Below are positions 9,086 to 18,108 of a DNA stretch of 64,000 nt, one piece after another; positions within the stretch are counted from its first letter, which is position 1, and every line of letters starts with the position of its first letter. The DNA lies in the NCBI RefSeq assembly GCF_031729055.1, contig NZ_JAVMIP010000001.1:310001-374000 (forward strand), given 5' to 3'. Made by a program: the position numbers and the translations under genes. The DNA is from Pseudocalidococcus azoricus BACA0444. GTDB taxonomy: Bacteria; Cyanobacteriota; Cyanobacteriia; Thermosynechococcales; Thermosynechococcaceae. The notes under the pieces are model-generated. The model searched no databases, was not told the origin of the DNA, and saw only the letters and a list, made by a program, of their open reading frames with translations.

Positions 9086-9811
9086 ATGGAAAGAGCGAAT
9101 TGGAAACTTCATCGGGAGTACAAAGATGCTCAAGGAAATGTTCATGTAGAGTATCGAGATCCGGAAGGAACTGTTCATGCTTATAGCAATGGCTACATGG
9201 ATGGTCAACTGATTGAGGAACAACGGCAAAATCAGCGAGAAAATCAGGCTGATAGAAATATCTCTAAAGGGGTTTTGATTGGGATTATTGTGGCTTGCGT
9301 GGGAGGTTTGACCGCTGGCACCATTTATATGATGACTCGTCCCAACACCCCTCAGCCTGCTGCTGTATTAGTCCCTAACTATGCCAAGTCTCCTGCACCG
9401 CAAACCCAGGTGAATGAGAAACCCAACGTGACGATTGTGAATGTTCCCCAGGCCCCGAGTACACCCTCAACTACTACTGTGATCAATCAGCCCATTGCCG
9501 CCCCCAAGCCAACCACGACTAATCCCAGTTCTGCTGTGCCTAAACCTACCGTTGCGACTGCGCCAGCCCTCACTGCCGGCCAAATTGATAGCAACCTGAA
9601 AAATACCGCGATTAAGCAACTGCAAGCATCTTTCCCGAATAATCAGTTAGTGGTTGACGTGAAAGATACAAACATCACGATCTCTGGAACAACAGAAACT
9701 TCAGCCCAACTGCAACAGGTTCAACCCATGCTTTCGACTATTCGAGGTATCGGTAAAATTACGGTTAATGCCACCGTCAAGGAGAATCCAACCAACAGCG
9801 GTAATTTGTAA
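9086..9811 (+). CDS. Single-pass membrane protein with C-terminal BON-like domain
   Basis: The product (about 241 residues from this ATG) starts with a charged cytoplasmic segment (MERANWKLHREYKDAQGNVHVEYRDPEG), followed by one membrane segment (VLIGIIVACVGGLTAGTIYMM), a proline/threonine/alanine-rich linker of about 90 residues, and a C-terminal domain of about 65 residues. That last domain (IKQLQASFPNNQLVVDVKDTN to ITVNATVKE) resembles a BON fold, a small domain associated with binding to membranes or lipids. A GTG at 9071, in frame and about 10 bases after GAGGAT, is an alternative start. It lies convergent to the next gene, six bases apart. Its function is unknown. Confidence 0.7.
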   Translation: MERANWKLHREYKDAQGNVHVEYRDPEGTVHAYSNGYMDGQLIEEQRQNQRENQADRNISKGVLIGIIVACVGGLTAGTIYMMTRPNTPQPAAVLVPNYAKSPAPQTQVNEKPNVTIVNVPQAPSTPSTTTVINQPIAAPKPTTTNPSSAVPKPTVATAPALTAGQIDSNLKNTAIKQLQASFPNNQLVVDVKDTNITISGTTETSAQLQQVQPMLSTIRGIGKITVNATVKENPTNSGNL

Positions 9812-9816
9812 TCCGG

Positions 9817-12345
9817 TCAAGTTGTGCCTAAAAGTATCCACCAACAAGCTCCTGCCACCAGGCCAAGTCCGAGTTGATGGGGCAACAGCAGTTTTAATGA
9901 TTGTCGGGTAATCCGTTGACTTAACCAGAGGCTCACCCCCAGGCCAAAGAGAATCACAACCCCTTGTAAAAATGCAATCACTGCCGGATGGGCTACAAGG
10001 ATCGGTAAACTAATGCCATTAAACCCAATCGTTGCTGCGGCCACTGGTAAAAGTTTGCCCCCTTCTCCTAAACCCCAGGGTAAATAATGGGCTAAGTTTC
10101 CGGCCCAAACTAACGGCAAATACCCATAGGCTAATTCCAACCAGGGACGCGGTTTAATGTTTCCTGAGAATAGCCAGGTTACGCCATAGGCCAAAATCGG
10201 AATCAACGCCGCTATACCTAAAACCGCTACGGAAGCCAGGCCATGGAACCAAAAATTTTCCAGATGCCAGTTAAAGCCGCTCAAGTATTCTAAATCCGGT
10301 AAATGATGCAGAAAAATTCCCCCTAAGAGTAACAACAACAGGGCAATTTCGGCCGGGCGGGGGGTATGGGTCGTCCAAAGTTCAATGCCGGGGGGACGCA
10401 AATTCAAGGCAACAGACCGATGGGGACAGGCCTGGAGGCAGGTCATACATAAAACACAATCCCGGTTATCGACTAATTGGGCTGGATGGGAATAGAGGGG
10501 ACAGCCATTGGTTTCTAACCCTTCCCCCAGGGCAGGCCCGCCTTTATAGCATTGGTAGGTTGAACATTCTGCCCCACAAGTCCCCTGCTGGGCCCGGAGT
10601 TCCGTCATGGAAAGCTTGGCAAACAGGCCATTCATCCCGCCAATCGGGCAGAGATAGCGACACCAAAATCGCCGTTCAAAGCGCAAGGAGCCAATCACCG
10701 CCCCGCCTGTAATCAAAAGTAAAAGCCAACTGGACAGATAGGCCGTATTGGGTAAATCCCAGAGTTCTTCCCATAAAAAAATGAGGGCAAACAGGGCAAA
10801 TAAAAACCAGGCCCCGTATTTTTCCGCCGTTTGTCTTGGCCATTTTTCTAGGGTGCGGGGAAAGAGCCAGAGGGAAAGTTTTTGGGTCAGTTCGCCATAA
10901 ATCATGAATGGACAAACCGCGCACCACAGCCGCCCAACAAAGGGAAAGCCAATCAGGATCAATGGCCACCACCAACACCAAAACAAGTTCAAGGCAAAAT
11001 TCTGATCCCGTGTTTGTGGCCCACAAAAGAGAATCGCCACCACTGCCGCAAAGACCCAGGTTGTGATCCCATAGTTGAGCCAGTTGGGCCAGGCCGGACT
11101 TCTCAGGAAACTGCGCAACCTGGGATAGACATTCAGTAGATTGACCCGAAAGCGGCGTTTTTTCCCTTCAGCAGCCCAGAATACTTCTTCCGTTAAGTCT
11201 GCCCGCTCCCCGCGTTGATTCACAGCCCGCTCCACCAGGCCCGCCAATTCCCTTAAATTTCCGGGAAAGTCATAGCTCTGTAAGCGGCGGAGGGCTTCTG
11301 GGGTGAGGGATACTCGTTCGCAACAACGGGCCCGACAAATCAAGCTGATGTAATAGTCCACATGGGCTTCAATATCGGCCTTGCGAACCCGTAAGGGAGG
11401 TACTTTAATCCTGGTGGCAATCACCTTGTCCAAACGCGTATCGGCTTTTTCAGCAATTAAAATAATCCGGGCCTGGTTGCGGCTAAAGGTCACTTCAGGG
11501 CTAGACTCCGTTGCCCCAACTGGTTGATAGGTATTGGTTTTTAAGAGATTGAGAATTGCTGGCCATAGGGGGGCGGGTAAATCTTGAATATTGTTGAGGA
11601 TGATGGTTCCCGTACCCACCCAGGCCAAGAGTCCTGTTTTTCCCCCAGATCGGCCAAAAAGTTCGGCTCCACTCAGTTGCAGTTTGTCACAGGCAATTTT
11701 GATTAGGGGTTGTCGCCGTTGCCGGGAGCCGAAGTGGATCAGGGCTGCAATATTATCTTTTTCCAGGCCTGGTTCGCCAAAAATCAGCACATTCTCCTGG
11801 CCTTGGGCGGCGGTTTTAATCTGTTGCCGGAGTTGGACTGCATAGCGACTTTTGCCAATAATCCCACGCTTGGCCTGGGGAACAATATAGGGGCGGAGAA
11901 TCTGTTGGCGTTCCTGCTCGCGGCTGAGTTGGTTGGTAAGAGTTGTCACCGCGACGGCTAGTTGTTGGGAGAGGGCCTGGGACAGTTCCGGGTGCTGGTT
12001 AATCAGTTCGGTTAATTTGGCCTGGGGTAATAGCCAGAGTTCCGCAGCCGTGAGGGCAGTAATTGGGTTGGCAATCGGTTGCTGGAGGAGAAGTTCAGCC
12101 CAAAATAAAACTGCGCCCGGAAAGAGAATTTCAGTTTGTCCCAGGCCTGTGCTGGTTTGACTTTCTAACTCACCCGCAATTAATAAAAATAATCCCGGTG
12201 GCCTGGTGTTGGGAGGAGTAAGGCGTTGATCAGCCCCCAAAAAAACTAATTCTAAGTGAGTTGCAATGGTTTCTTGCAAGGAATCACTGAGGGCAGCAAA
12301 CGGGGGGTGTGATTGGAGCCAAACCAAAGCAGTATCAGGAGTCAT
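9817..12345 (-). CDS. Cyclic-nucleotide-binding / AAA (sigma-54 activator-like) / membrane polyferredoxin fusion
   Basis: An 842-residue three-part protein. Residues about 10-140 form a cyclic-nucleotide-binding fold. Residues about 160-395 resemble the AAA domain of sigma-54 activators, but the Walker A is degenerate (GEPGLEKDN at about 190, without GTGK), and no GAFTGA loop is seen, although the YDFPGNLRELAGLVERAV segment is intact. From about 425 the protein is a NapH/NosR-like membrane polyferredoxin with several transmembrane helices and cysteine motifs CAVCP, CRYLCP, a CGAEC-x4-C group and CVLCMTCLQACP. This predicts a sensor coupling a nucleotide signal or redox state to membrane electron flow. 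Cyanobacteria lack sigma-54, so a classical enhancer role is unlikely. No DNA-binding domain is attached. Confidence 0.8.
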   Translation of the reverse strand: MTPDTALVWLQSHPPFAALSDSLQETIATHLELVFLGADQRLTPPNTRPPGLFLLIAGELESQTSTGLGQTEILFPGAVLFWAELLLQQPIANPITALTAAELWLLPQAKLTELINQHPELSQALSQQLAVAVTTLTNQLSREQERQQILRPYIVPQAKRGIIGKSRYAVQLRQQIKTAAQGQENVLIFGEPGLEKDNIAALIHFGSRQRRQPLIKIACDKLQLSGAELFGRSGGKTGLLAWVGTGTIILNNIQDLPAPLWPAILNLLKTNTYQPVGATESSPEVTFSRNQARIILIAEKADTRLDKVIATRIKVPPLRVRKADIEAHVDYYISLICRARCCERVSLTPEALRRLQSYDFPGNLRELAGLVERAVNQRGERADLTEEVFWAAEGKKRRFRVNLLNVYPRLRSFLRSPAWPNWLNYGITTWVFAAVVAILFCGPQTRDQNFALNLFWCWWWPLILIGFPFVGRLWCAVCPFMIYGELTQKLSLWLFPRTLEKWPRQTAEKYGAWFLFALFALIFLWEELWDLPNTAYLSSWLLLLITGGAVIGSLRFERRFWCRYLCPIGGMNGLFAKLSMTELRAQQGTCGAECSTYQCYKGGPALGEGLETNGCPLYSHPAQLVDNRDCVLCMTCLQACPHRSVALNLRPPGIELWTTHTPRPAEIALLLLLLGGIFLHHLPDLEYLSGFNWHLENFWFHGLASVAVLGIAALIPILAYGVTWLFSGNIKPRPWLELAYGYLPLVWAGNLAHYLPWGLGEGGKLLPVAAATIGFNGISLPILVAHPAVIAFLQGVVILFGLGVSLWLSQRITRQSLKLLLPHQLGLGLVAGACWWILLGTT

Positions 12346-12501
12346 GGCAAATCCAGGCCAAGGGTATCTCCATTATCCCAGGCCGGAAGAGTGATGTATT
12401 ATCTCCTCCCAGGGGGAGATGCCGGTTGTTTGTGGCAGGGGTTCAGATTAGGGATGCATCGTTCTTAGAACAAGGAAAGTTGACTAACCAGGCCAGGGTC
12501 T

Positions 12502-12651
12502 TCAATTGCTGCTCTCCTTAGCATCAGAAGTCATGATCAGTTTGATCAAATTCAAGGGCAGAGAGTCGGTTTCGCCCAGTTCATCTACATAAATCTGATG
12601 GACATTTCCACTTTCTATAGCAATACCCATTAATAAGTGAGCTATAATTAA
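12502..12651 (-). other. Possible short reading frame joined to the left end of the IS
   Basis: On the minus strand, a frame that starts inside the left inverted repeat of the IS (MGIAIESGNVHQ...) runs through about 110 bases of flanking DNA and stops at 12502. The flank-encoded part (YVDELGETDSLPLNLIKLI) has a protein-like composition. It could be the C-terminal remnant of a gene cut by the insertion, or chance. It does not resemble the missing C-terminal half of DUF29. The rest of the 12346-12614 gap shows nothing I can name. Confidence 0.2.
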
Positions 12652-13594
12652 ACTTATCTATTGTCAAGTAAGATGAGGGAGACAACCATGAGTTACAGCG
12701 AAGATTTACGGAAGAAAGCCTTAGAAGCAGTCGCTAGAGGAGCAGTAAAAGCGCAGCTATGTAAAACTCTAAATATTAGTCGAAATACTCTAGATTCTTG
12801 GATAAAACGTTATGTAGAAACTGGCTCATATACTCCTCCTTCTTATCATCATCAAAGACGTAAACCCAAAATAGATAATCTGGATAAATTCAGAGAATTT
12901 GTTCTTGAGAATAATGATAAGACTCAACAGCAATTAGCAGATTTATGGGGTCATAATATTACTCAGCAAGATGTTAGTCGCGCTCTGCAAAAGTTGAATA
13001 TAACCCCAAAAAAAAGACCTACACCTATGCAGAAAAAGATGAAGACGAACGCAATAAATTTACGGCTCAGTTAAAAGAAACAGCCCCTTGAACCATCCTA
13101 TACATAGACGAAGCTGGGATTGTAGACCACAGGTCATGCGTAGCTAATCGAGATCATTACCCTTATGGTTACAGTCTCAAAGGAACCCGATGCTATGGCG
13201 TTAAATGCGGTCGCAAGCGTGAGCGAGTGAGTTGGGTCGCTGCTCTATACAATCACCAGTTAATTGCCCCCTTAGTTTTTTCAGGGTCATGCAACCGAAT
13301 TTTAATAAAAGAGTGGTTTAAAACCAAGTTATTACTTCAACTTAAACCCAACACTAAAATTATCTTAGATAATGCCTCTTTTCATAAAGGACAAGACTTA
13401 GAACAAGTAATTGAAGAAGCGCATTGTCAACTCTGGTATTTGCCTAAATATTCACCAGACCTCAATCCAATCGAACGTTGTTGATCTACATTAAAGAATA
13501 GCATGAAGAAATCGCTAAATGCCTTTGATTCGATTCATGAATGTGTAAATAATGCATTTATAAATAGTCCTATAGCAGTTGGGTAGTGCTATAG
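12615..13594. mobile_element. Degenerate IS630-family insertion sequence with terminal inverted repeats
   Basis: The ends are CTATAGCAATACCCA at 12615-12629 and, read on the other strand, CTATAGCACTACCCA at 13580-13594: 14 of 15 bases match. Both ends contain TATA, consistent with the TA target used by IS630/Tc1-type elements. The element is about 980 bases and encloses one broken transposase gene. The right end sits inside a DUF29 reading frame on the minus strand. A second, partial copy of the end (CTATAGCAGTTGGGT) directly precedes the right terminus. Confidence 0.85.
12688..13586 (+). pseudogene. IS630-family transposase, frameshifted and with two nonsense codons
   Basis: The first part (ATG at 12688) is the helix-turn-helix DNA-binding region (SYSEDLRKKALEAV, ISRNTLDSWIKRY). 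Its frame ends at 13074. The catalytic part is in the -1 frame, and the two frames overlap at a run of eight A (13008-13015), a site where IS630 elements commonly use programmed frameshifting. The catalytic frame carries YIDEAG, ILDNASFH and LNPIER, the three acidic positions of the DDE triad, but contains TGA stops at 13089 and 13482 and ends at 13586. In intact relatives the position of the second stop is a tryptophan codon (ERCW). The two stops mean no functional transposase can be made. Confidence 0.88.
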
Positions 13595-13791
13595 AACCAT
13601 GTTAGGAGATGAGCGAATAAAATCACTAACCGATTCTTAATTTCGTTTTTTTCACGAATCCCCATAGATATTAACTCTTGGGCGAGATGTTCCCAATCTA
13701 AAGGTTTAATCTGATGTTGGGCTAAGGCCTGAGCTTGCTCATTAACCCATGCATAAAAATCCTGCTCATATAATGATTGCTTAAGTATCAT
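13570..13791 (-). pseudogene. DUF29 family gene truncated by the IS
   Basis: The first 65 or so codons match DUF29, a cyanobacterial family of unknown function: YEQDFYAWVNEQAQAL, DWEHLAQELISMG, EKNEIKNRLVILFAHLLTWFY. Complete members are about 140-150 residues. Here the match stops at the IS right end (13594), and the last eight codons are IS sequence. The C-terminal half is not found on the other side of the IS, so a deletion may have accompanied the insertion. It lies nine bases after the Uma2 gene upstream of it on the same strand; such short accessory genes often cluster. Confidence 0.85.
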
Positions 13792-13800
13792 GGAACTGTC

Positions 13801-14373
13801 CTAAAATACGACCCGTTGGTACAAAGACTGTATCGAAATCTGGAAATTAATTGACATTAAAGCCAACACACTCTCTTGACCTTCAATTGGCTGGAATAAC
13901 CATTGCCCATCATCCCGTTTACTAAATTGCTCGACATAATAGGCGGATTGGGAAATGAGAATATATTCCTGCAAACTGGGTAACAACCGATAAAATCCAA
14001 ACTTTTCAGTCCGGTCATAATTCGCTGTCAAGTCTGATAACACCTCAATAATCACCTTGGGGTTTGTCACCACCACCGGATTGTTACCTTGATAAATAGG
14101 TTGACCCTCGGTAATTAAAACATCAGGATAGGTATAGACTCGGCAAGGTTCAATCCAAACTTTGACATCATTGATATAGGTGTAATAGTCCTGATCATCA
14201 ACGGTGAGGGGAAAAAGGCGACAAAAGTTGAGGGCAATTTGGTTATGATATGTTGTCCCGCCGGTCATGGGGATAATCTCTCCGTCAATGTATTCATTTC
14301 TGAACTCAGCGGTTTCCTCTAGGGCCAGATACTCTGCCGGACTATAGTGCTTAACGTCTGGTTGGGCAATCAT
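13801..14373 (-). CDS. Uma2 family putative endonuclease
   Basis: Uma2 proteins are PD-(D/E)XK-fold putative endonucleases that occur in many copies in cyanobacteria and whose role is unresolved. The product from the ATG at 14373 is 190 residues (MIAQPDVKHYSPAEYLALEE), with the core blocks RNEYIDGEIIPMTGG, PDVLITEG and PKVIIEVLSDLTANYDRTEK, which contain the acidic residues and the lysine/arginine of the predicted site. The frame opens nine codons earlier at 14400. It is unrelated at the sequence level to the Uma2 pair at 41.4-42.9 kb beyond the shared fold. Confidence 0.85.
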   Translation of the reverse strand: MIAQPDVKHYSPAEYLALEETAEFRNEYIDGEIIPMTGGTTYHNQIALNFCRLFPLTVDDQDYYTYINDVKVWIEPCRVYTYPDVLITEGQPIYQGNNPVVVTNPKVIIEVLSDLTANYDRTEKFGFYRLLPSLQEYILISQSAYYVEQFSKRDDGQWLFQPIEGQESVLALMSINFQISIQSLYQRVVF

Positions 14374-14599
14374 GGTCTTTCTCCCTAACACCCCTGGCAA
14401 AAATTTTGGTTCATGGCTATGGCGTTACGCATTCAAGGCGAGACGGGGACAGTGCTTGATGGGCAGTCTTTTTGACATTTCTCTTCTCTCAGAGCAGTCT
14501 GCCTAAGGCTATATCCCATAACTTAACATTTTCATTCCCAGGCCTAGGTCTAATTTAATGCAGCAATAATAAAATTTTCTAGCTCTGTAACTTAAGCAC

Positions 14600-15535
14600 T
14601 TAGCCTTTACCGTTGCGTTGGCCATAGTGGTTGTTGTAGTGAATCCTCGCGCCGGCCCAGTGGAGTTTTTCCCGCAGTGTTTGATAAAAAGAGTAATGAT
14701 CTTTCAAAACAATAAATCGGGCTTCACAATTAGCCATGAAAACATCCACCCGCTGGCCTGGCCAAATCGAGGTGGCTAAAACCCCATCCATCCAGAGTTT
14801 GGTCGTTAAGTTGCGATCTTCGAGGGGCCAAATGCTAACAACCGAGCGGGCCGGTAAAACAATCGGGCGACTGGATAAACTTAAGGGACAAATCGGGGCA
14901 ACGGCAATTGCTTCCATCCCCGGATGAATAATTGGCCCATTGGCGGCGACTGTATAGCAAGTGGATCCAGTCGGAGTCGCGACAATCATCCCATCCCCTT
15001 GATATTGATCCACCACATCCCCATCAATTTCCATTTCCAAGATGGCGGTCAACATCCGGTCGGCTGATGCGGGTTTAATGCACATTTCATTTAAGGCTAA
15101 GTATTTTTCTCCCACAGGTTCAGATTGGGGTCGCGGCCCTTCATAGGCCTGGGCCTGGAGCATCATCCGTTGTTGCATGGCATATTGATCGTCTCGGAGT
15201 CGCTGCAGGAGGGTGGCTGTATCTTGAAACAGTTCAAAGGGTTCCGTCAAAAATCCCAGATGTCCCCCCACATTCACCGCCAATATTGGAATACCTTCAG
15301 GGGCTAAATGTCGGGCTGCGGCTAGGGCTGTGCCATCTCCCCCCAAAACAAAGGCCAAATCTATCGGGCGATTGACTGAGGCCATAAACACGGGATAGGG
15401 ATTATCCTGGGGGCCACTGGGGCCAACGAGAATCCGACACCCTTCTTGTTCGAGGATCTGCCCCAAGGTTTCGGCCCAACGTTGACTAAAGGCATCTCCA
15501 GCTTTGTAAACAATCAAGGCCTGGGCTAATTCCAC
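14600..15535 (-). CDS. nadK: NAD(+) kinase
   Basis: The enzyme phosphorylates NAD to NADP. The GGDGT motif (VLGGDGTALAAARHL), the NE motif (ALNEMCIKPAS), the TPTGSTCYTVAANGPIIHPG block and the LSSRPIV segment are all present. The start is put at the GTG at 15535, because AGGAG lies nine bases upstream and this gives the usual N-terminus (MELAQALIVYKAGDAFSQRWAE). The longer frame to 15610 would add 25 unmatched residues. The resulting 311 residues agree with the family. Cyanobacteria usually have two NAD kinases; which one this is cannot be decided here. Confidence 0.93.
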   Translation of the reverse strand: MELAQALIVYKAGDAFSQRWAETLGQILEQEGCRILVGPSGPQDNPYPVFMASVNRPIDLAFVLGGDGTALAAARHLAPEGIPILAVNVGGHLGFLTEPFELFQDTATLLQRLRDDQYAMQQRMMLQAQAYEGPRPQSEPVGEKYLALNEMCIKPASADRMLTAILEMEIDGDVVDQYQGDGMIVATPTGSTCYTVAANGPIIHPGMEAIAVAPICPLSLSSRPIVLPARSVVSIWPLEDRNLTTKLWMDGVLATSIWPGQRVDVFMANCEARFIVLKDHYSFYQTLREKLHWAGARIHYNNHYGQRNGKG

Positions 15536-15638
15536 AGCAAACACTCCTGAGACTGACTCAGTTTTTAGGGGGGTGTAAGTACAGTTATAGTCTGGACAAA
15601 TGCAAGGCAATACTAGAGTTCTAAACTAAGGCTCTCAA

Positions 15639-17549
15639 CTAAATCTCCAAACTAAAGAGTAGGGAGTCTAAAACTTCGCCGTTGATGGTTTCTGAAATTG
15701 TCGCCAGGATAGCAGTCAGCTTGGCATGAAGCGTATTCAGCAAGGCCTGGTGGAGGTCAAAGCGGGAATTGATTTCCGAGCTAAGGCTAATCAGGCGAAT
15801 ATTTGGCAACTCGGCATCAATTTTTAAAACCCCAGCCGCGCGCCAGACATAGAGGGAGCGTCTAATTTCATTGTCCGAGGCCTGGAGATCAGGGGGCAAC
15901 TGAATTTGATGGAGGAAAGTATTCATGTCTTGGTGGCTGGGGCGAAGTTCAAGCAGGGCCTGGCCAATGATTGCCAAAATGGACGCGCTAGGTAAGTTTT
16001 CCTGAAATAGGTCGCCATTGGTGTTAAACAGTTCGCCAAAGTCTGTGGCCAGGATCTGCCGATAGGTGTCGGGATGATGAAGGGGCTTAGGTATAACATC
16101 CGGTTCAAGGCTAAAAGGTTCGGGTATATAAGAGCGGCAAAAGAGTTTTAAGCAATTTCCAGCCCGTGCCAAACAAAATTCTGAGTCCTGGCAGGCAAAA
16201 CGCAGGTATTCATTAAAGCGGACAATTCCCAAAGGGAGAAAAATTTGCTTGAGGTGAGGAATAATCGCATAAATAATTGGCTCAACTAGGCTGGGGAAAA
16301 TGCCTTCCGCTTGAAACGTCTGCGATTTAGGGGAGAGATAAAAATAGGCGTTTAGAAGTTCTTGAATTTTGCGCGCCGCTTCAATTGGCTCCCTAGAGGT
16401 GAGGGGGGAGAGTTGAGCGACCAGGCCATCCGCAAACACCACCATTGCTTTTCTTGAGCTAGGGGTTGGACTGGCATTAGAGGGTTCGGAAGTTTTTGCG
16501 CCAGTGCGTTTTCGTCTTCTGCGGGGTTTGAGGGGTAGCTGGGGATCGCCAGTGGGATCGGTGAGGTTGGTGCCGTTTAGGGGTGTGGGTGGGAGAGGGG
16601 GTAATTCCAGATCAGCCGTTTTAGGGGGAGCCTCTTGACTATCTGGGGAAAGGTTCGTTATGGTTTCTGCTGCTGCTTCACTGGTGCGGTTCTGGCTACG
16701 CAGGATTGGTCGGGGGGGGCTGGAGGAGAGTACTTCACCATTGGGACTGACTGGGTTCCGTTGGCGTTGATCAACCGGATAGGGAATCTGAATAAAGTGA
16801 TGACACATGGCCTGGAGTTTTTTACTGGCAGAATTGTCATAGGCACAACCGACCAAAACTTTTCCATACCAGCGGAGTTTCTCAGCCAGGGAGGCAAAGC
16901 CACCATCCCCGGAGACAATCACCACACATTCAATAATCGGGTTTTGATGGACTAGGTGAATCGCATCCACAGAGAGTTGAATATCTGTGGCATTTTTCTT
17001 GATGTCATGTTCAAAGTTAATAAATTGCTCGGGTTTAATCCCCAACTGACTGATTTGTTGACGAATGCTTTTAAGAGCATCATTACTCCAATCCGCATAG
17101 GCATATTGACCGACAATTTCCCCAACAATTTCGACAGCGGTGATCCGGTCTAAAATATCCTTGATGGAAACGCGATAGATATGGCCGTTACGATTTTTAT
17201 AGCCTTCTGTTAAATTTTCAATATCAAATAAAATAACGGTCTTCAATTTAGAAATAGTCCCTTGCTGGGGGGGAATTTCTGGGGCAACGGGATTACCATG
17301 GACAAGAGTCACCCGGCCTGGTTCGATCCCATTTGGGTCTGTTGCTTGGGATGGACGATCTTTAGGAGTTGATTCCTCTTGTTTCCGAGATTGGGTAATT
17401 GCACTGCTTCCCAAGGCCCCCAGGCCACTGCTGAAAATAATCGCCACTGGGTCTTTCAACGTCAGGGCCAGAGTAGAAATGGTGCCAGCAGCCAGGGTAC
17501 TGAGGGTAATAATTAACCAAGATTGAGTTGGGGAGCGAAACAGATTCAT
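15639..17549 (-). CDS. NYN-domain (PIN-like) protein with membrane anchor
   Basis: The 636-residue protein starts with two hydrophobic stretches (residues about 10-50), suggesting membrane attachment. Residues about 105-250 are an NYN domain, a PIN-like nuclease fold: VILFDIENL at the first strand, the DIQLSVDAIHLV segment and the VVIVSGDGGFASLAEKL segment supply the expected acidic residues. This is followed by a proline-rich linker and a basic stretch (PRRRRKRTG). The C-terminal 250 residues (helical, unknown) may be a winged-helix or OST-HTH-like region, but that is a guess. The likely class is RNA processing or decay. It is transcribed towards the NAD kinase gene. Confidence 0.75.
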   Translation of the reverse strand: MNLFRSPTQSWLIITLSTLAAGTISTLALTLKDPVAIIFSSGLGALGSSAITQSRKQEESTPKDRPSQATDPNGIEPGRVTLVHGNPVAPEIPPQQGTISKLKTVILFDIENLTEGYKNRNGHIYRVSIKDILDRITAVEIVGEIVGQYAYADWSNDALKSIRQQISQLGIKPEQFINFEHDIKKNATDIQLSVDAIHLVHQNPIIECVVIVSGDGGFASLAEKLRWYGKVLVGCAYDNSASKKLQAMCHHFIQIPYPVDQRQRNPVSPNGEVLSSSPPRPILRSQNRTSEAAAETITNLSPDSQEAPPKTADLELPPLPPTPLNGTNLTDPTGDPQLPLKPRRRRKRTGAKTSEPSNASPTPSSRKAMVVFADGLVAQLSPLTSREPIEAARKIQELLNAYFYLSPKSQTFQAEGIFPSLVEPIIYAIIPHLKQIFLPLGIVRFNEYLRFACQDSEFCLARAGNCLKLFCRSYIPEPFSLEPDVIPKPLHHPDTYRQILATDFGELFNTNGDLFQENLPSASILAIIGQALLELRPSHQDMNTFLHQIQLPPDLQASDNEIRRSLYVWRAAGVLKIDAELPNIRLISLSSEINSRFDLHQALLNTLHAKLTAILATISETINGEVLDSLLFSLEI

Positions 17550-17558
17550 AAAACGAGT

Positions 17559-17930
17559 CTAAGACTTGCGTAAGTCCTTAGCCATATTGCGGAACATATC
17601 CAAATTGTTATCCCGTTGCCGCCGTTCGGAAAGCTCTGGGGCTGGTTGATTCACTTCTTCCAGGGTAGGCTCAATGGTGGCCCGATTCTGGGCTTCTAGA
17701 TCCACTTTTTCCAAGGATGAAACCACTTCAATCACCTCGGCTCCCTCTTTGGCTCCTCCGGTGGCGGGAAAGGTTTTTCGGACTGCCTTGGCCGTGCGCA
17801 TATAGTCAATATTGCCAAAGGTCTTTGCTTCATCGGGATCTAGAAAAAACTCTTGGTTTGGCTTGTCTGGCTTAGGATTGGCCGCCTTGGCTGCTTTCTT
17901 GCCCCCCAACAACCCATCAAATAACCCCAT
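17559..17930 (-). CDS. Conserved hypothetical protein, small and acidic
   Basis: The 123-residue product starts MGLFDGLLGGKKAAKAANP. The frame opens 17 codons earlier, but that part is not protein-like. It contains the block EFFLDPDEAKTFGNIDYMRTAKAVRKTFPATGG and a C-terminal helix ending NMAKDLRKS. There is no signal peptide or membrane segment. It lies nine bases upstream of the NYN-protein gene on the same strand and may be cotranscribed with it. I recognise no domain. Confidence 0.7.
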   Translation of the reverse strand: MGLFDGLLGGKKAAKAANPKPDKPNQEFFLDPDEAKTFGNIDYMRTAKAVRKTFPATGGAKEGAEVIEVVSSLEKVDLEAQNRATIEPTLEEVNQPAPELSERRQRDNNLDMFRNMAKDLRKS

Positions 17931-18108
17931 ACCGCTACCTACTCTTAAGAAAAGAATCAACTCCCCATAGTTTAATGTCAAATCCTAGGTTTTACAAAGG
18001 TTTACAGTAAGTCGGTAGCCGGATTGGTGCAGAAATTCTCTCCAGTCTGAAAAAGCAGAAAATGCCGTTGGTTACAATGGACAGTACTGTGCTGCGAGAT
18101 TCAGTTCC

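Noticed and set aside
12400..12420. Intrinsic terminator (ATCTCC..GGGAGAT hairpin)
   Set aside because: A short stem exists, but neither strand shows a T-run after it.
12661..13484. Two separate intact genes in the IS
   Set aside because: They are parts of one transposase in two frames with additional stop codons in between.
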